From: Prostheceraeus crozeri
Taxonomy: Eukaryota; Platyhelminthes; Polycladida; Euryleptidae
Direction: 5' to 3'
DNA length: 64,000 bases
NCBI GenBank assembly: GCA_907163375.1
Contig: CAJQUW010008944.1
Span: 62,001-126,000 of the forward strand
Every line of letters starts with the position of its first letter. Within the stretch, counting starts at the first letter, position 1. Both the position numbers and the translations under genes were made by a program. The notes under the pieces were generated by a model. The model was not told the origin of the DNA. It saw nothing but the letters and a program-made list of their open reading frames with translations, and did no database searches. This document shows positions 36,653 to 48,145 of the stretch, one piece after another.

Positions 36653-37424
36653 TACATGACTTAGATAAAAGAAATTTTATTTTCTAGATACAAAACAACG
36701 CATTATGAAATATATTACTTTTAAAATGAAAATACTTCCAACGTGGGATATTTGATTTGTAATTCAATAGGACACCAGTAATGACCGGAACACACCAGTA
36801 CACCAGTACCGATGCAATAGTCTTACAATATTCATTTGTAATATCTTGGGAACAGCTGGATATCAATCAGTTGATTTCTTAATATTGTGAAGTATTTATG
36901 CAATTTTCGACAGAAAGTACAGATAGTGGCTTATACCCATATGCATTTTCTGGAAACCATGTAAGAAAACCTCCTATCATCGTATAGCTCAGCCAAGAGA
37001 AACATCCAGATTTAAAATGCCATGGTATGAAACATCTCTGTTTTTGAAGAAATGCGGCTTATCCCCCCATGCGTCCGACCCTTTCAAATTTGTCCTTTTA
37101 CATTTTTGGGTTCGTCAGCAGGGAAACCAACCAGCTTTTCCAGTCTATTGAATTCTTGTATGTCTTGGGTCTGCATAGTGTGCTAGATATGGTGTAGAAC
37201 TGCGAACCGCATAACAGACACCTAATACCCACGAAAATCGAAAGCTCTTTATATACAAAATGCCATGATTTATGCTTCCATGATCAGTTTCTGTGATCTT
37301 AGACAAATCTGGATGTTAAAATGATAGCCTAGTCACTGTTTGACTACAATTCAAATAAATCAAATCAGAATAAAGAAGATTCTCATCCACGATTTTGGGA
37401 GACCTCATTCACGGATGAAATAGT
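36653..37424. other. No recognised gene
   Basis: AT-rich sequence with no supported feature. Confidence 0.5.
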
Positions 37425-37860
37425 CTTCTTGTTCAAAAGTGCTACAATGCCATTTTATGTCAATTTTTGTCTGTAGACATGACTGTTCTATGCAGATATC
37501 TACAATGGTGATGGAGAACAGTGCCTCCAAAAGTACAACCCAGATCGACTAAAATGCGGCTAGTAGCATCGAAATATACGTCATTTCTGTACATGTGTAT
37601 GGGGTTGCTGTCTTAATGTCAACAGATTTTCACTTTCCCATTAAAGCTTTCGAAGTAAGTTACATTTCAATAGAATGAGTGAATATAATCCCATGAATCA
37701 ACAATGTGTGGGAAGTAAAGTTTCTGCTCAATGTTGCTTTAAAATTGATTATTCTACAAATTCAATAATTCTGCTTTGTTCAAATATCTTTGTCAAAGTG
37801 TTTACTATCTCGCTCTAACATGTGACTTTCAAAATCAATTGCAACTCTTGTCAATCTTGC
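37425..37860 (+). repeat. Unclassified interspersed repeat, family copy B (diverged)
   Basis: It aligns with about 18120-18560 of copy A, for example CAACAGATTTTCACTTTCCC and TTTCAATAGAATGAGTGAAT. It is more diverged than copies A and C, so probably older. Confidence 0.65.
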
Positions 37861-38390
37861 TCATTGACAGAATTATTGAAACCGATGATTTGTTTAGCCA
37901 TAGGCCTGATTAATAATATAGATATGAGTTAATACACAATCATGTAGTGGCTACATCAATCAGTTTTCTTTGTGCTGTATGTAAAAACAAAAAATAATCA
38001 AACCAATTCATTCAATCGAACGCTGAAGTTACAAGTTATTCAAGTCTAATCACGAAGTCATTGTACATGTACATGTTATCCGTAGCAGCATTGAAATTTT
38101 CAATGTAGATCATAGCAGTCTGATGGCCTCAGCTATCGAACTTCACCAGCTTCCACTGCAATGAGGAGTCCATTAACTCCCAGAGGCGATTTCACGAAAG
38201 CGTGTTAGGTAAACACAGTTTTAAGATCATTGGTTTTAAGCCATCACCCGTTTCATGAAACTTTCATCATGGTGATATCATCCCGAACGTTTCTGCAGCA
38301 GTTTAACACTCGACATTTATACCTTCTCAGAGGGAGGTATAAGACGGTTGTAATTTCCTGATAATGTAAATATCTCACCGTCTCTCATTT
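37861..38390. other. No gene; possible 5' end of the Harbinger element
   Basis: Around 38188-38270 GATTTCACGAAAG and CCCGTTTCATGAAAC lie in opposite sense and could be part of a PIF/Harbinger terminus. No matching right end was found. Confidence 0.3.
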
Positions 38391-39390
38391 ATGTTTAAAA
38401 CAAAATTTCAGCAGACGTGCGCAATGAACAATTCATCATCGTATTACAGATTTCAGATTTTGTATGGAAGTGTAGCTGTGTGTCAAGAGTGTATATTTCG
38501 GGATCGAAATGATCCATTTGATGTGTGTTTAGATAATGAATTCTATGAACCCCGTCGAATTGATGAAGATGGCCTTATTTACTTGGATAGACTCATGACT
38601 GCTGAAATCTTCGACATCAAGAGGTTGTGCTTCATCTTTCAAAGTCAGTAAAGCAACTGTGAGCAGGTGTGTCACGGCTGTCACACGTGTTCTCAAGTCA
38701 AAAGTCAATGAAATTATACGTTTCCCAGCGACTTCAGAAGAAATTCAAATAGCGAAAAAAGGCTTATTGGGACTTCAATATCTATTTCCAGTTATTGTTG
38801 GATTAATAAAATGCACTTATGTAAAGATCTAGGCTCCTCATGAAAATTAATTTGCCGATGTGAATCGCAAGAATGAGCACTCCTTAAATATTGAGGCTTT
38901 ATGTACCGCAAACACAAATGTTGTCATCAAATGGTCAGGTCCTGCTCGAATCTTCACAGAATGTAAAATTGAACAGGATTTTACGTATTGATGGAATGAT
39001 ACATGGAGATGGAGGTTGCGGAAAATCAGTCTGCTGCCTACTCAGTTTAGAGATCTCAATTCAAGACCACCGCAAAAGTATCACTTTGATCACCAACTTT
39101 GCACGGTTAGAACAGAGCAAGACCTTTGAGTGATGAAAAGGAGGTTCGCGGCTGTGCTGCACTATGAAATACGCTTAAATCCACATGGATGCTGTTGTGC
39201 TATTGCCGCATGTTTCCTGTTCCATAACATTACTATTGATCTCACAGGAAGGGATGTCGATATCTCGGCTCCCTTGGATGGAGAAGAAAACGTTAATGAC
39301 GGCTTACTAGTGATTAATAATGATGCTATGGTTGCAGGAAATGCAATCAGAAATCATATTGGGAATACTCATTTCTCGAATGAAAGATAA
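38391..39390 (+). pseudogene. PIF/Harbinger (HARBI1-like) transposase relic
   Basis: The N-terminal part reads FRDRNDPFDVCLDNEFYE and RIDEDGLIYLDRL, as in HARBI1-type proteins just before their helix-turn-helix. It is followed by KATVSRCVTAVTRVL (the helix-turn-helix 'S-T-V-S-R' helix), IIRFPATSEE, VNRKNEHSLNIEALC (the second half of the DDE fold) and GCCCAIAACFLFHNITIDL at the end, matching the C-terminal 'A-C-x-L-H-N-I' of the family. The blocks lie in several frames with stops between them, and the first catalytic region is poorly preserved. It is an old dead copy. The host-domesticated HARBI1 can be excluded because of the breaks. Confidence 0.8.
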
Positions 39391-39409
39391 AGACCTAAAT
39401 TAGAAAATA

Positions 39410-41143
39410 GGGGAGAGGCAGGTTAGTTGATACACCTGCCATTTCTCGGAACTGACAATTTGCGCAGTCATTAGAATTTCCACGAATTATACATGTCTCT
39501 TACTGGTAACAACTTTATTCTTAAATATTGCTGAAATGAATTATTCGAAGAAAAAAATTCAAAAATATGTTTTTTGAATTTTAGACTAAAATTTTGGGAA
39601 TTGCATACCTTATCCCCTAGCATTGTGTTAAATGATTTTGGCGATCGAATTTTCACATAAACTGATACTTCATAGCACGTACTACAAATAATCATTAATG
39701 AGAAATTGCACCACAATTCAACATTTTAGAAATCCACGGGTTAATGTGAATAAATGCTGTCAAGTTAGTTGATACAGTGATGGAGAGGTTATTTGAGACG
39801 CGTATCAACTAACCCAACCAGTCATACAAAGCTAGTGATAGTCCCTTTAATGAATCAATTAAATGTACGTAGTACCCACAGTAGTTCTGCCTTCATCGAA
39901 AGCCAGGATCAAAAACTATGATGCTAACTTCCGTGGATGTTTTGAATGAGCTGACTATTACTGTGCTAAGAAGATGCAGAAAAGTAGGCCTATCGGTAAT
40001 CGAGATCAGCCGACAATGACTGCGCCGTCCGAAAGTGAGCAAGAGCAGGGGACATATAAAAGCATGCTGAACATTTGAGATAAACGAAGAAAATTAATCA
40101 AAGCAGGAGACTTCTTCTTCGTGGAGTTGTCCGGAAAACTGGGCAGTCATAATTGCATCGCACAAGTAGGCCTATATGAAATAAATTAGGTTTAGCCCAC
40201 TTCGAAGGGGTTTATCTAAAGAAAACTTATTTTCAGAACCACCAGTTTTCCCACTGATTGGAATAAGGATATTTTCAATGCATGTGATGTCTTATATTAC
40301 ACCAACCACTGTAGGTGGATCGGCAAGTCGCACACATCAGCATAAGTTCGACTTTGACTTAAAAGCTTTTGACTTAGGCCTATAGATCTATTATGAAATC
40401 TTCTTGCGTTTGTCTTCCAATTTCTCCAATAATGTATGAAAAGTTTCTCTATAATTATGACTCTCATCACAATGGATCGTTGCATGAATCATTCATAGGC
40501 TATTGCTTTTTTTCAGTGTAGACAGCGTTACTGCGTTTATCCAATTAGACTGATTTTTTTAGTAGTTTAAGATTTTGGAACGAAATAAAAAAAATGGGTT
40601 CGGCTATGAAAGAATCATATGCAGCCAGAAACAGAATGACTCATTTTGGGTAAATAATACATGTGGATTGAATGGGCATCTAAAAAATCCAAATTACGGC
40701 TGCAGCATTTTTGCATTCTATAACGTCAACAAAAAAATTGTTTTAGGCATTACTGAAACATGTCCGTAGGCCTACCGGCATCAATTTCAACACTGCCATA
40801 GGAAAGTATATCAGCATCGAAAAAGTTATACATGCAGGATCGGATATTTGTTTCAATTTGGAAAGCAGCATAAAAATCCCTAATGACTTCAATGAGTGTA
40901 ACAACTATAACCTTACACGGTGTATCAACTAACCCACCCTACAAGGTTAGTTGATACATTCCGTTCATTTTAATTAAATTGATATAGCTATAAATTTTTC
41001 AGTAAGTAGTGGCAAATTAGTGGCTGTGTACATGAACGATACCCATCTGTTTTATATCCAACACTAAAAATTACAAAACAATACAAAAATTTTATGTTAG
41101 ACGAAAATTTCCGAAAAGTGTATCAGCTAACCTGCCTCTCCCT
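39410..41143. mobile_element. TA-flanked inverted-repeat element (Tc1/mariner-like, non-autonomous)
   Basis: The left end is GGGGAGAGGCAGGTTAGTTG followed by ATACAC; the right end is the complement, GTGTATCAGCTAACCTGCCT then CTCCCT. TA flanks both ends. The terminal GGGGAGAG resembles ends of abundant TA-duplicating MITEs in other animals. Inside, the 12-mer GTTAGTTGATAC or its complement recurs at 39764, 39802, 40922 and 40946, beyond the two terminal copies. The 1.7-kb interior has no transposase, but carries four TAGGCCTA palindromes. Confidence 0.75.
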
Positions 41144-41490
41144 TATTGATTTGGTTGACATAAAGTGTAAATGTAATCATATCTAAATATTATTCTTTCG
41201 AAATAATCGTTGAATCTCATCCATCTAAATGATTAAATCGCACGCATATACTTGTTCATTTCGGATATCTCTTCTATAGATTCCAATCTATTCAAATAGA
41301 TTAATTTCAACTTAATATGTAGTTGATTGTTCTTCAAATCAGTTAATCACAATCTTGTTAAAATGTTTGCCAAGCATAGCGTTTTCCGTCAGTCGCTTTC
41401 ATTCAGGGATGATGTGAACTAGCAGGAAAAGGAACTATCAAATGCCACATTTACTCACTACTAGTCTTAAACACCGTTTTCAGTTGGTGG
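41144..41490. other. No recognised feature
   Basis: AT-rich spacer between two mobile elements. The last eight bases are the left target duplication of the next element. Confidence 0.5.
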
Positions 41491-42233
41491 CAGGGATGTG
41501 GAGTCGGAGTCCCGGAGTCCTATCAAAAGATAGCACTCCGGACTCCGGCCTATAACTAGACCCGAAATATAATACAAGCAAATTGTTTATCATCGTGCAT
41601 GGCTGTCACTGTCTTGATGTCAACTTTCTCCGTCAAACAAAAGTACAGAGACACTGATGGATGCAAAGCCTGTAGTAGTTGAGGGAATGAACCGTGATAG
41701 TAAATAAAGGACTGTTTTTTAAGTCGGTGATTTATTAGAGAAGACAAGCCTTCCTAGCCTCGATCACATCAACGCACCAAAGGTCACATCAGAGAAAATA
41801 AAGTGAAATACTAGCTTGTTCGTGTTAGTTTGTTCACGTTAATCGTGTGTGATCTCTCCTCCAAAGCGCATATTAAAATCGAAAATGTATTCATATATTT
41901 TGGAGAAAGATTTTTTAGGGATCTTCCTGCCTGGTAGAGATTGGATAAAAACCGTGTGAAGCACGCATCAACAAGATGGGAGCAGCCGAATCGCATGCAT
42001 CCATCTTACAGCGACATTTGATAAACTTTCATCGAAAATGATTGATAATTTATACAGCAATGATCACTAAAGATAGGTTCAGGTAAGCCTGTAATGATCT
42101 ATATTGTAGGCTACCAGTTTTTTCAAAAAAACTAGGCTATATATATATATACTCGTACTTGCCACCCAGAGTCGGAGTCCTATCAACCCCCGGAGTCGGA
42201 GTCCTATCAAAATGATAGGACTCCGCATCCCTG
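41491..42233. mobile_element. Non-autonomous hAT-like element with GGAGTC subterminal repeats
   Basis: The left end is CAGGGATGTGGAGTCGGAGT; the right end is GGACTCCGCATCCCTG. Both sides carry repeated GGAGTC/GGACTCC and a CTATCAAAA-type unit that can pair across the element. The flanks GTTGGTGG and GTTGGTAG form an 8-bp target duplication with one mismatch. It is related in end design to 12544-14861, which has GGAGCC instead of GGAGTC. No transposase is present; frames inside are unassigned. Confidence 0.82.
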
Positions 42234-42347
42234 GTTGGTAGTTCAAACAATGCTGAAACGTTTTAATGAAACGGTTATCAATTTGGTTACAAGACACATC
42301 GTGTTAGAAAATTGTTCAACCGTAAAACAGTGCTTACGTCACTCATA

Positions 42348-43176
42348 AGTCAACTCATATCAAGTGCTTACGTGTCCTAGCATCGAATATGGGTCATTTC
42401 TCTATACGGAGCTACACGTACTGTGTTCATGTCAACAGATTTTCACTTTCCTATTAAAGCAAGTTACACGAAGTAAGTTGCATTTCAATAGAATGAGTGA
42501 ATATATTTCCTTAAATCAACAATGTGTGGAAAGTGAAGTATCTGCTCAATTTTGCTTTGAATATTTGTGATATTCTATAAAGTCAATAATGCTGCTTTGT
42601 TCACAGATGTTTGAGAAACTGTTTACTATCTCGCCCTAACATGTGATTTTCAAAATCAATTACAACACTTACAGATGATTTTGTAAGAAATGGCTTTTCC
42701 CTGACATGTGAAGAGTCAATACAGCAATCTTAACATTAGAACTTAGCAGCCCCGAACCCGTCAGTTGACGATTTTAAGAATAAAAATGTTCCTAAGTTTT
42801 GAACAAGGTGTTGGTTACCATTTCCTTTCATGACATTTCTTTATTCACAGAGTCATTCCACGAAAAACTTGTGGCTATTGAAAAATTACACAGAAACATG
42901 AAATACAGGTCTTTATATCTTCAAGAGCCGATACCGTCAACTATTACGATATCAAATGTTATTGATCAAAACATTGATTTAATGCCTGTTATTCCTCACG
43001 TAATGAGATTTATGATCATGTCATATGATATTCTTGCATTGTTTTTATGGTGATGATAATGAATCATCAATTTCCTCTAATTACTCAATGCTCATTTTTT
43101 TACTATCATTGCAGAAAATAATAATTAGTTGCATTAGAATTCAACGTATTGCTAGAAATAATGAAAATCAAATATT
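42348..43176 (+). repeat. Unclassified interspersed repeat, family copy C
   Basis: This copy is very close to 18236-19062 of copy A and is 5'-truncated relative to it. The near identity of A and C against the diverged B and D suggests recent movement or gene conversion. The shared 84-codon frame is discussed at copy A. Confidence 0.78.
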
Positions 43177-43617
43177 TAATAAGCAAGCTGCATTCACAGT
43201 CAGGAGTTATTCATCAAAACATTGACTAGAAACGATAGTATGTCATTTTCCGTAGACGTAAGGTAATTGAAAAGGAATTCAACCCAATTTATCTCATCTG
43301 GATTCAAGCTGCTCAAGAATTCATGAAGATGAGTACGAGTAGTTCCCAACAAGGTGATGTTATAGAACTACAGTCACAGGGAGACTGTGGGAGGTGGAAG
43401 CACCCTTGACACTGTCTAGAGGGCAAAACGCGTCGGGTTTTATCTTTATTGAAAAATGAAAATTATTTGTCGAAACAGAGAGAGAGAGGACTTCTCTTTT
43501 AAAACAAAAATTTCTGTCTGCAGAGTCCTTCATAATGATTGAGTATTTGCATTGTTACCATAAGTGCATAAAAATAAGAAAACTAGGACGATTGACAACG
43601 AACAGATAAACAAACTA
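43177..43617. other. No recognised gene
   Basis: AT-rich spacer; nothing is supported. Confidence 0.5.
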
Positions 43618-43765
43618 CAGTAGAACCTCCATATTACGGACACCGTCGGGACTGCGCCTTAGTGTCCGCATTTTAGAGGTGTCCGCAATATGGAGTTACC
43701 GGTGATGATACAAACATTATTCGGGACTGAGCTTAACTGTCCGTAATACGGAGGTGTCCGCTGTA
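43618..43765. mobile_element. pogo/Tigger-like terminal fragment or MITE
   Basis: It starts CAGTAGAACCTCC preceded by TA, then ATTACGGACACC, and contains inverted GTGTCCGCAATATGGAG, followed by CCGTAATACGGAGGTGTCCG. Such a start with repeated 'gtccg-tat-ggag' units is typical of pogo/Tigger-type ends. The right end lacks the expected GGTTCTACTG, so it is a single terminus or a truncated MITE. Confidence 0.6.
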
Positions 43766-44051
43766 ATTGCAACGTGCATCTCATGCAGATAATAGAAGCG
43801 CCACAAAGTTAGTTTCCCAGTATGAAAGCATTGAACAAGTTTGTCCTAAAGTCCAGTATGGATGACGATTAAACAACGGCTGTAGATTCCAATCGACAGT
43901 GACTCACTAGGAGAAAAAATATTCACAACAATGAACCCTTAAAATTTTTGAAAGCGTTTCAGGTCATAACCGCAAGTCCGCAAATTTATTAAAGTTAAGA
44001 AAGTATCGCAATCACAGGGAGTCAGTGAATGAAAAGTGTTACACACAGCCA

Positions 44052-44183
44052 TCAAGTCGAAGACGGTGACGGGTTGGAATTGTAAAGATTGGTGGACGGC
44101 GGTCTTCGTAGGAATGCCCAGACAGTGGCGCCATCAGTATCAAGACGAAGTTCCGGAAGGCCTGAACATATTCCACCACTATC
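44052..44183 (-). CDS. Candidate terminal exon, unknown gene
   Basis: On the minus strand a strong acceptor (TTCTTCTCTATTTTCAG) is followed by 43 open codons ending in TGA at 44052-44054. The peptide has DSGGICSGLPELRLDTDGAT followed by VWAFLRRPPSTN and ends in NPSPSST. I do not recognise it. The opposite strand is also open over most of this stretch, which weakens the coding case. Upstream exons would lie at higher coordinates, where a TA-flanked element begins 100 bases away. Confidence 0.3.
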   Translation of the reverse strand, partial: DSGGICSGLPELRLDTDGATVWAFLRRPPSTNLYNSNPSPSST

Positions 44184-44285
44184 CTGAAAATAGAGAAGAA
44201 CATGTAGGAATAGATTATGATAGTCATTTATTCGCAATTGTTGTTTAATAAATAAAGAGAGCAAAATTCCACACAATTGAATGTA

Positions 44286-44985
44286 CCCTATTTCCTCTAT
44301 TAAGAGCCCAGGGGCGCTAATTTACAAACAAGGTTTTTAAGGGGGGCTCTAATAAGAGAGGGGCCATAATAAGAGGTGGGGCCCTTATTATATTTTCCTA
44401 ATTAATGAAGATCTACTTTTTCTACCAAACATTTTGCTTTTCATATATAATAAATATTGCATGTATAGAATAATTTGATAAACTGACATGAATATAAAAT
44501 AACAACATCTATTTTGTTTTCTATTTACATTATTTTAAATGCAGTATCCACCAACACTAATCTATAACTACTCTTATGTCCTCTATACAGTCTTTAACGT
44601 GTGAATTAAAGAAAATGAAAAGATACATTTTCAGCTAATGAAAAACTTTTAATTCAAAACAATATGGCAGAAACTCAGACATACAAACAAACTAACGTCA
44701 TCAGTTATACAGATTCAGGCTCACTCTCAGCGTCCAAGTTTGCGATTACACTATCGTCACTGCAGCTCACATCTTCTTCGATGTCATAAGGTACTGTCGA
44801 CTCACGTGCTGTTTTCAGTTGACCCGGTAGTTATCTTCTTGGACGATATATAATGCCATTTTATCGCTATTTAATACTCTACACCGTCATGTTTTGGGAG
44901 CCATAAATAGAGAGGGGGAGCTTATTAACTTCTTCAATTTGGATGGAGGCTCATATTAGAGAGGCGCTTATTAGAGGAAATACGG
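44286..44985. mobile_element. TA-flanked inverted-repeat element with relic of a protein tail
   Basis: The left end CCCTATTTCCTCTATTAAGA and the right end TTATTAGAGGAAATACGG are inverted repeats, flanked by TA on both sides. Inner parts repeat the theme (CTAATAAGAGAGGGGC; GAGGCTCATATTAGAGAGG). TA duplication and this length fit a non-autonomous Tc1/mariner/pogo relative or ISL2EU-type element. The interior carries an acidic peptide on the minus strand (44705-44830), suggesting it is derived from an autonomous element by internal deletion. Confidence 0.75.
44705..44830 (-). pseudogene. Acidic C-terminal tail of an element-encoded protein
   Basis: The minus strand reads KTARESTVPYDIEEDVSCSD then DSVIANLDAESEPESV and a stop at 44705-44707. 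A short acidic, serine-rich end like this is common in pogo/Tigger-type transposases, though no catalytic part is left. Assignment is by composition and by its place inside the TA-flanked element. Confidence 0.35.
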
Positions 44986-44987
44986 TA

Positions 44988-46307
44988 AGTCATGTAGGCT
45001 ACGTACATAAGCGTAGATAATTGACTATAATAGTATAGGAAGTCCTTCACTATAGACTAGGAAGCATCGGAATCAACCTTGCCAGCAGCTTGGCTATCAT
45101 TTCCCATTCAAGCATTTCTTCATCATGCAGTGAATAAATGAAAATAGAAAAATTATACAAGATGCAGTTAGAATCAAATGACACTGTGAGACATGTGTGA
45201 CAGTACTAGAGAACTACAAGACGCAAAATAAGGCAACCACTAAAAATCACAAACATGGTTCAGCTGTTTGTTCAGATTATGGTCAAACTTTTATGGACAC
45301 AGTCTCAAAAATATTTAAATCAAAGCTGTTGATCTCGGAATTTTCAGACTTACTGCTACACTGGCAGCTTAATCTATGGTCAGATTAAACTGTCTGAAGA
45401 TACTTTCTGCAATCTCTGACCACTGATTAAACTCAGGGATCTGTAATTTTGAAATTTTCAAAATCAAAAGCCTTTAATAACTTTAATTTATGGAGACTTT
45501 GTTCATAAAAAAGTTTAAACTTATCTGAAAAGACAACTAAGCAATGATGATGCATTTATTCAGTTGTAAACTTGTTTAGCACTTTGTTGTTCTCTAGGAT
45601 TGTTGTACATGTCTCACTTAGTTTTCATGATTGTGACTGCATTCCATGTAAATTTCTCAATCTACGTGTACAGGACTGCATATAGTAGAGAGTACGACAT
45701 ATGAACTTCAATCTTAGACTGCATATACTTGTCTTTACATATCTTTTGTGTACAGTTCATGCTACACATGAACAGGATTTTTCCTAATACCATTAGCACT
45801 AAATAATTATGCACAGTAATTTGCCAAAATATTTGGTTGAATGGTTAAACTTTTGTACGGTCTTATGACTTATGAAAAAACGCCGCATATCGGTACTTTT
45901 CTAGCCTTAATCGGTAGAATTGAGTACTTGCGTCTTAGAAGTGGATATCTATCGAACACATTTCAATTTAAATTCAAATCAGCATGTGTAAGGGCATCTG
46001 TTGGCATATCAGGCGATACAAATTGATGCATTTGCATAATCTGTAGGAGTTGGCATTTTCAAAATGTTCAAACGGGCATTGATTACTTTGCTGAATAATT
46101 CGGATGAAGCTGTTTTGACAGAGGGTATACTGGTGTTAATCATACACTGTTGATGCAAAATTTATTTATTTGCCAAATGATTGCCACTATCACATGATGA
46201 TTTATGTCATAGTGATTACTAATGTAGGCCTATGACTACTCTACATTGGCGCCAGTCTAAATTTGACATCTTTTCAACAATTTTCTTAAATCCTTTGCAT
46301 ATTTAGA
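44988..46307. other. No recognised gene
   Basis: AT-rich sequence; one TAGGCCTA at 46225-46232. Frames at 45197-45388 and 45841-46026 carry no motif. Confidence 0.5.
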
Positions 46308-46912
46308 GCTTAAATTAACGTATTTTTTCAATTTCTCTTCAAATGTTGTTTACAGTATGAGCTTCAGACCTTCATATCAACAGCATTTGAACGTTTGAAT
46401 TTGTGCATTTTTAGGAACATTTCACTGCTCGGGAAATGCAGGGAAATTAAGTGTTGAAGATAATTTTCAAACTATCAGTTTTTGCATGAATGATTTTATT
46501 ATGATAAGTGAATATAATCTTAGACAATCTGAACAGTTAAATAATGTTTCTCATCTGAATGCAATTCAAGCAAATTAAAAGGGCAATTGAAATGAAATGG
46601 TTTTCTTATTCGAAAGTGTCATTTTATGTCGATTTTTGTCCGTAAACGCGCATGTTTTATGCAGATATGGACACTGATGACAGAGTAAGTGCACCCATGA
46701 GGCATAGGTCAACTGATATCAAGTGTTTACGTGTTCTAGCATCGAATATGGGTCATTTCTCTATAAGGAGCTACTGTGTTTATGTCAACAAATTTTCACT
46801 TTCCCACTAAAACTATCGAAGCAATTTACATTTCAATAGAATGAGTGAATCTGCTCTCGTAAATCAACAATGTGTGGAAAGTGAAGTATCTGCTCAATTT
46901 TGCTTTGATTCT
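46308..46912 (+). repeat. Unclassified interspersed repeat, family copy D
   Basis: It starts at the same point as copy A (TATTTTTTCAATTTCTCTTC) and lacks its 3' half. It is diverged at the level of copy B. A and D together set the left edge of the family near 17830/46308. Confidence 0.7.
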
Positions 46913-47149
46913 GCTTTCTCTAAAGATCTTTTGTTCGATCTAGCTGGATATTTAGAACTGTAATTAACGTAGTTATTTTCACCTCTATTTGCCTCGGTTT
47001 TTTATCTCACACCGGATCGAATAACTTGAAGATCTCTTTCAGAGACTTTTCCTAACTTGTGAAATTTCTGTTTTAATGTGAAACACAAAAATTCGTGCTG
47101 GCACTGGTCTTCACGTCATATATTAGTTATCGTGAAGAGAAAATGTGAC

Positions 47150-48062
47150 AACTGCTGATCCGCCTGAATCTTCTTCTTCTTCTGGTTTTCATCCAATTCA
47201 TGCGGAGTCGCCGGTTCGGACTCTCCTCCACTCGTTGTGGGCGTCCTCCTCGTCCAGATCATCGGCTTTCATGTCCTCCTCTACCAATCACACCATCTTC
47301 TCCTCTGTCTTCATCTCATCCTCATCCCGACTTTCACTCTCTTCTCTATATAACTCTCATTCCGTCTCTGTACGTGACCAAACTGTCGCAGTCTTCCTCC
47401 TTTCATCTTCGCGCCCAGCTCACCAACCTTCACCTTCCTCCTGATAACTTCATTTGTAACCTTATCCAGCAAAGTCAAACCGCACTCAACATCTTCATTT
47501 CCACCACCTCTAGCTTCTTTTCCAGTCCTTTTGTGATCGCTACCGTCTCCATGCTGTGTAGCATCGTTGGTCTTACAATTTCTTTGTGCAGCTTTCCCTT
47601 TACCGTACTTGGTACTCTGCGATCGCAGAGCATTGCCGTCACATTCCTCCAGCTGTTCTATCCTGCCGATATTGTCTTTACTACCTCTCTTTCCGCTCCT
47701 CCATCTTCTTGAATCGTTGAACCTAGCTGAACTGCCTCACTTTCCACACTTCCTGTCCTTGTACCTTGACGTCAACGTCTTGTGCACCTTCTCCGCCTAC
47801 ACAAAGGTACTCCGCATGCACTCACTCGCATGCTTCTGTCCTCCAGCGCCTTCCTCCATAGTTCCAACCTCTTCTCCACTTTCCACGTGGTTTCCGCACA
47901 GATGACAACATCGCCAGCAAACATCATGGACCAAGGTGTCTCCTGCCTCACTTTTTCCGTCATGCTGTCCATCAACATTGCAAACAGGAAATGGCTGAGT
48001 GCACAGCCCTGGTGTAACCCCACTTTCACTTCGAAGCATCAGCATTCAAGCTCATCCGCCTA
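47150..48062 (-). mobile_element. RTE/BovB-type LINE, 5'-truncated 3' part
   Basis: Read on the minus strand, the sequence starts with VKVGLHQGCALSHFLFAMLM (RT motif B), then MMFAGDVVICAET at the motif C position, where the family has FADDIV; the first catalytic aspartate is thus replaced by glycine. It continues with KRLELWRKALEDRSMRVS, then in shifted frames TIQEDGGAEREVVKTISAG, SWRNVTAMLCDRRVPSTVKG, RPTMLHSMETVAITK and KGGRLRQFGHVQRRNESYI. This is the order of RTE-group LINE tails. Several frame changes and stops break it. The 3' end carries a GAA microsatellite (TCTTCTTCTTCT on the plus strand near 47170). Confidence 0.85.
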
Positions 48063-48145
48063 AATCAATATATCAAAAACACTACAAGGCGTGATAATCT
48101 GTCTCCTTTTTGTTGGAATACAATATTTGTACAGCACAACTAATA

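Noticed and set aside
47145-48063. Plus-strand serine-rich frames of 99-170 codons
   Set aside because: They lie antisense to the RTE LINE coding strand and disappear as independent evidence once that is recognised.
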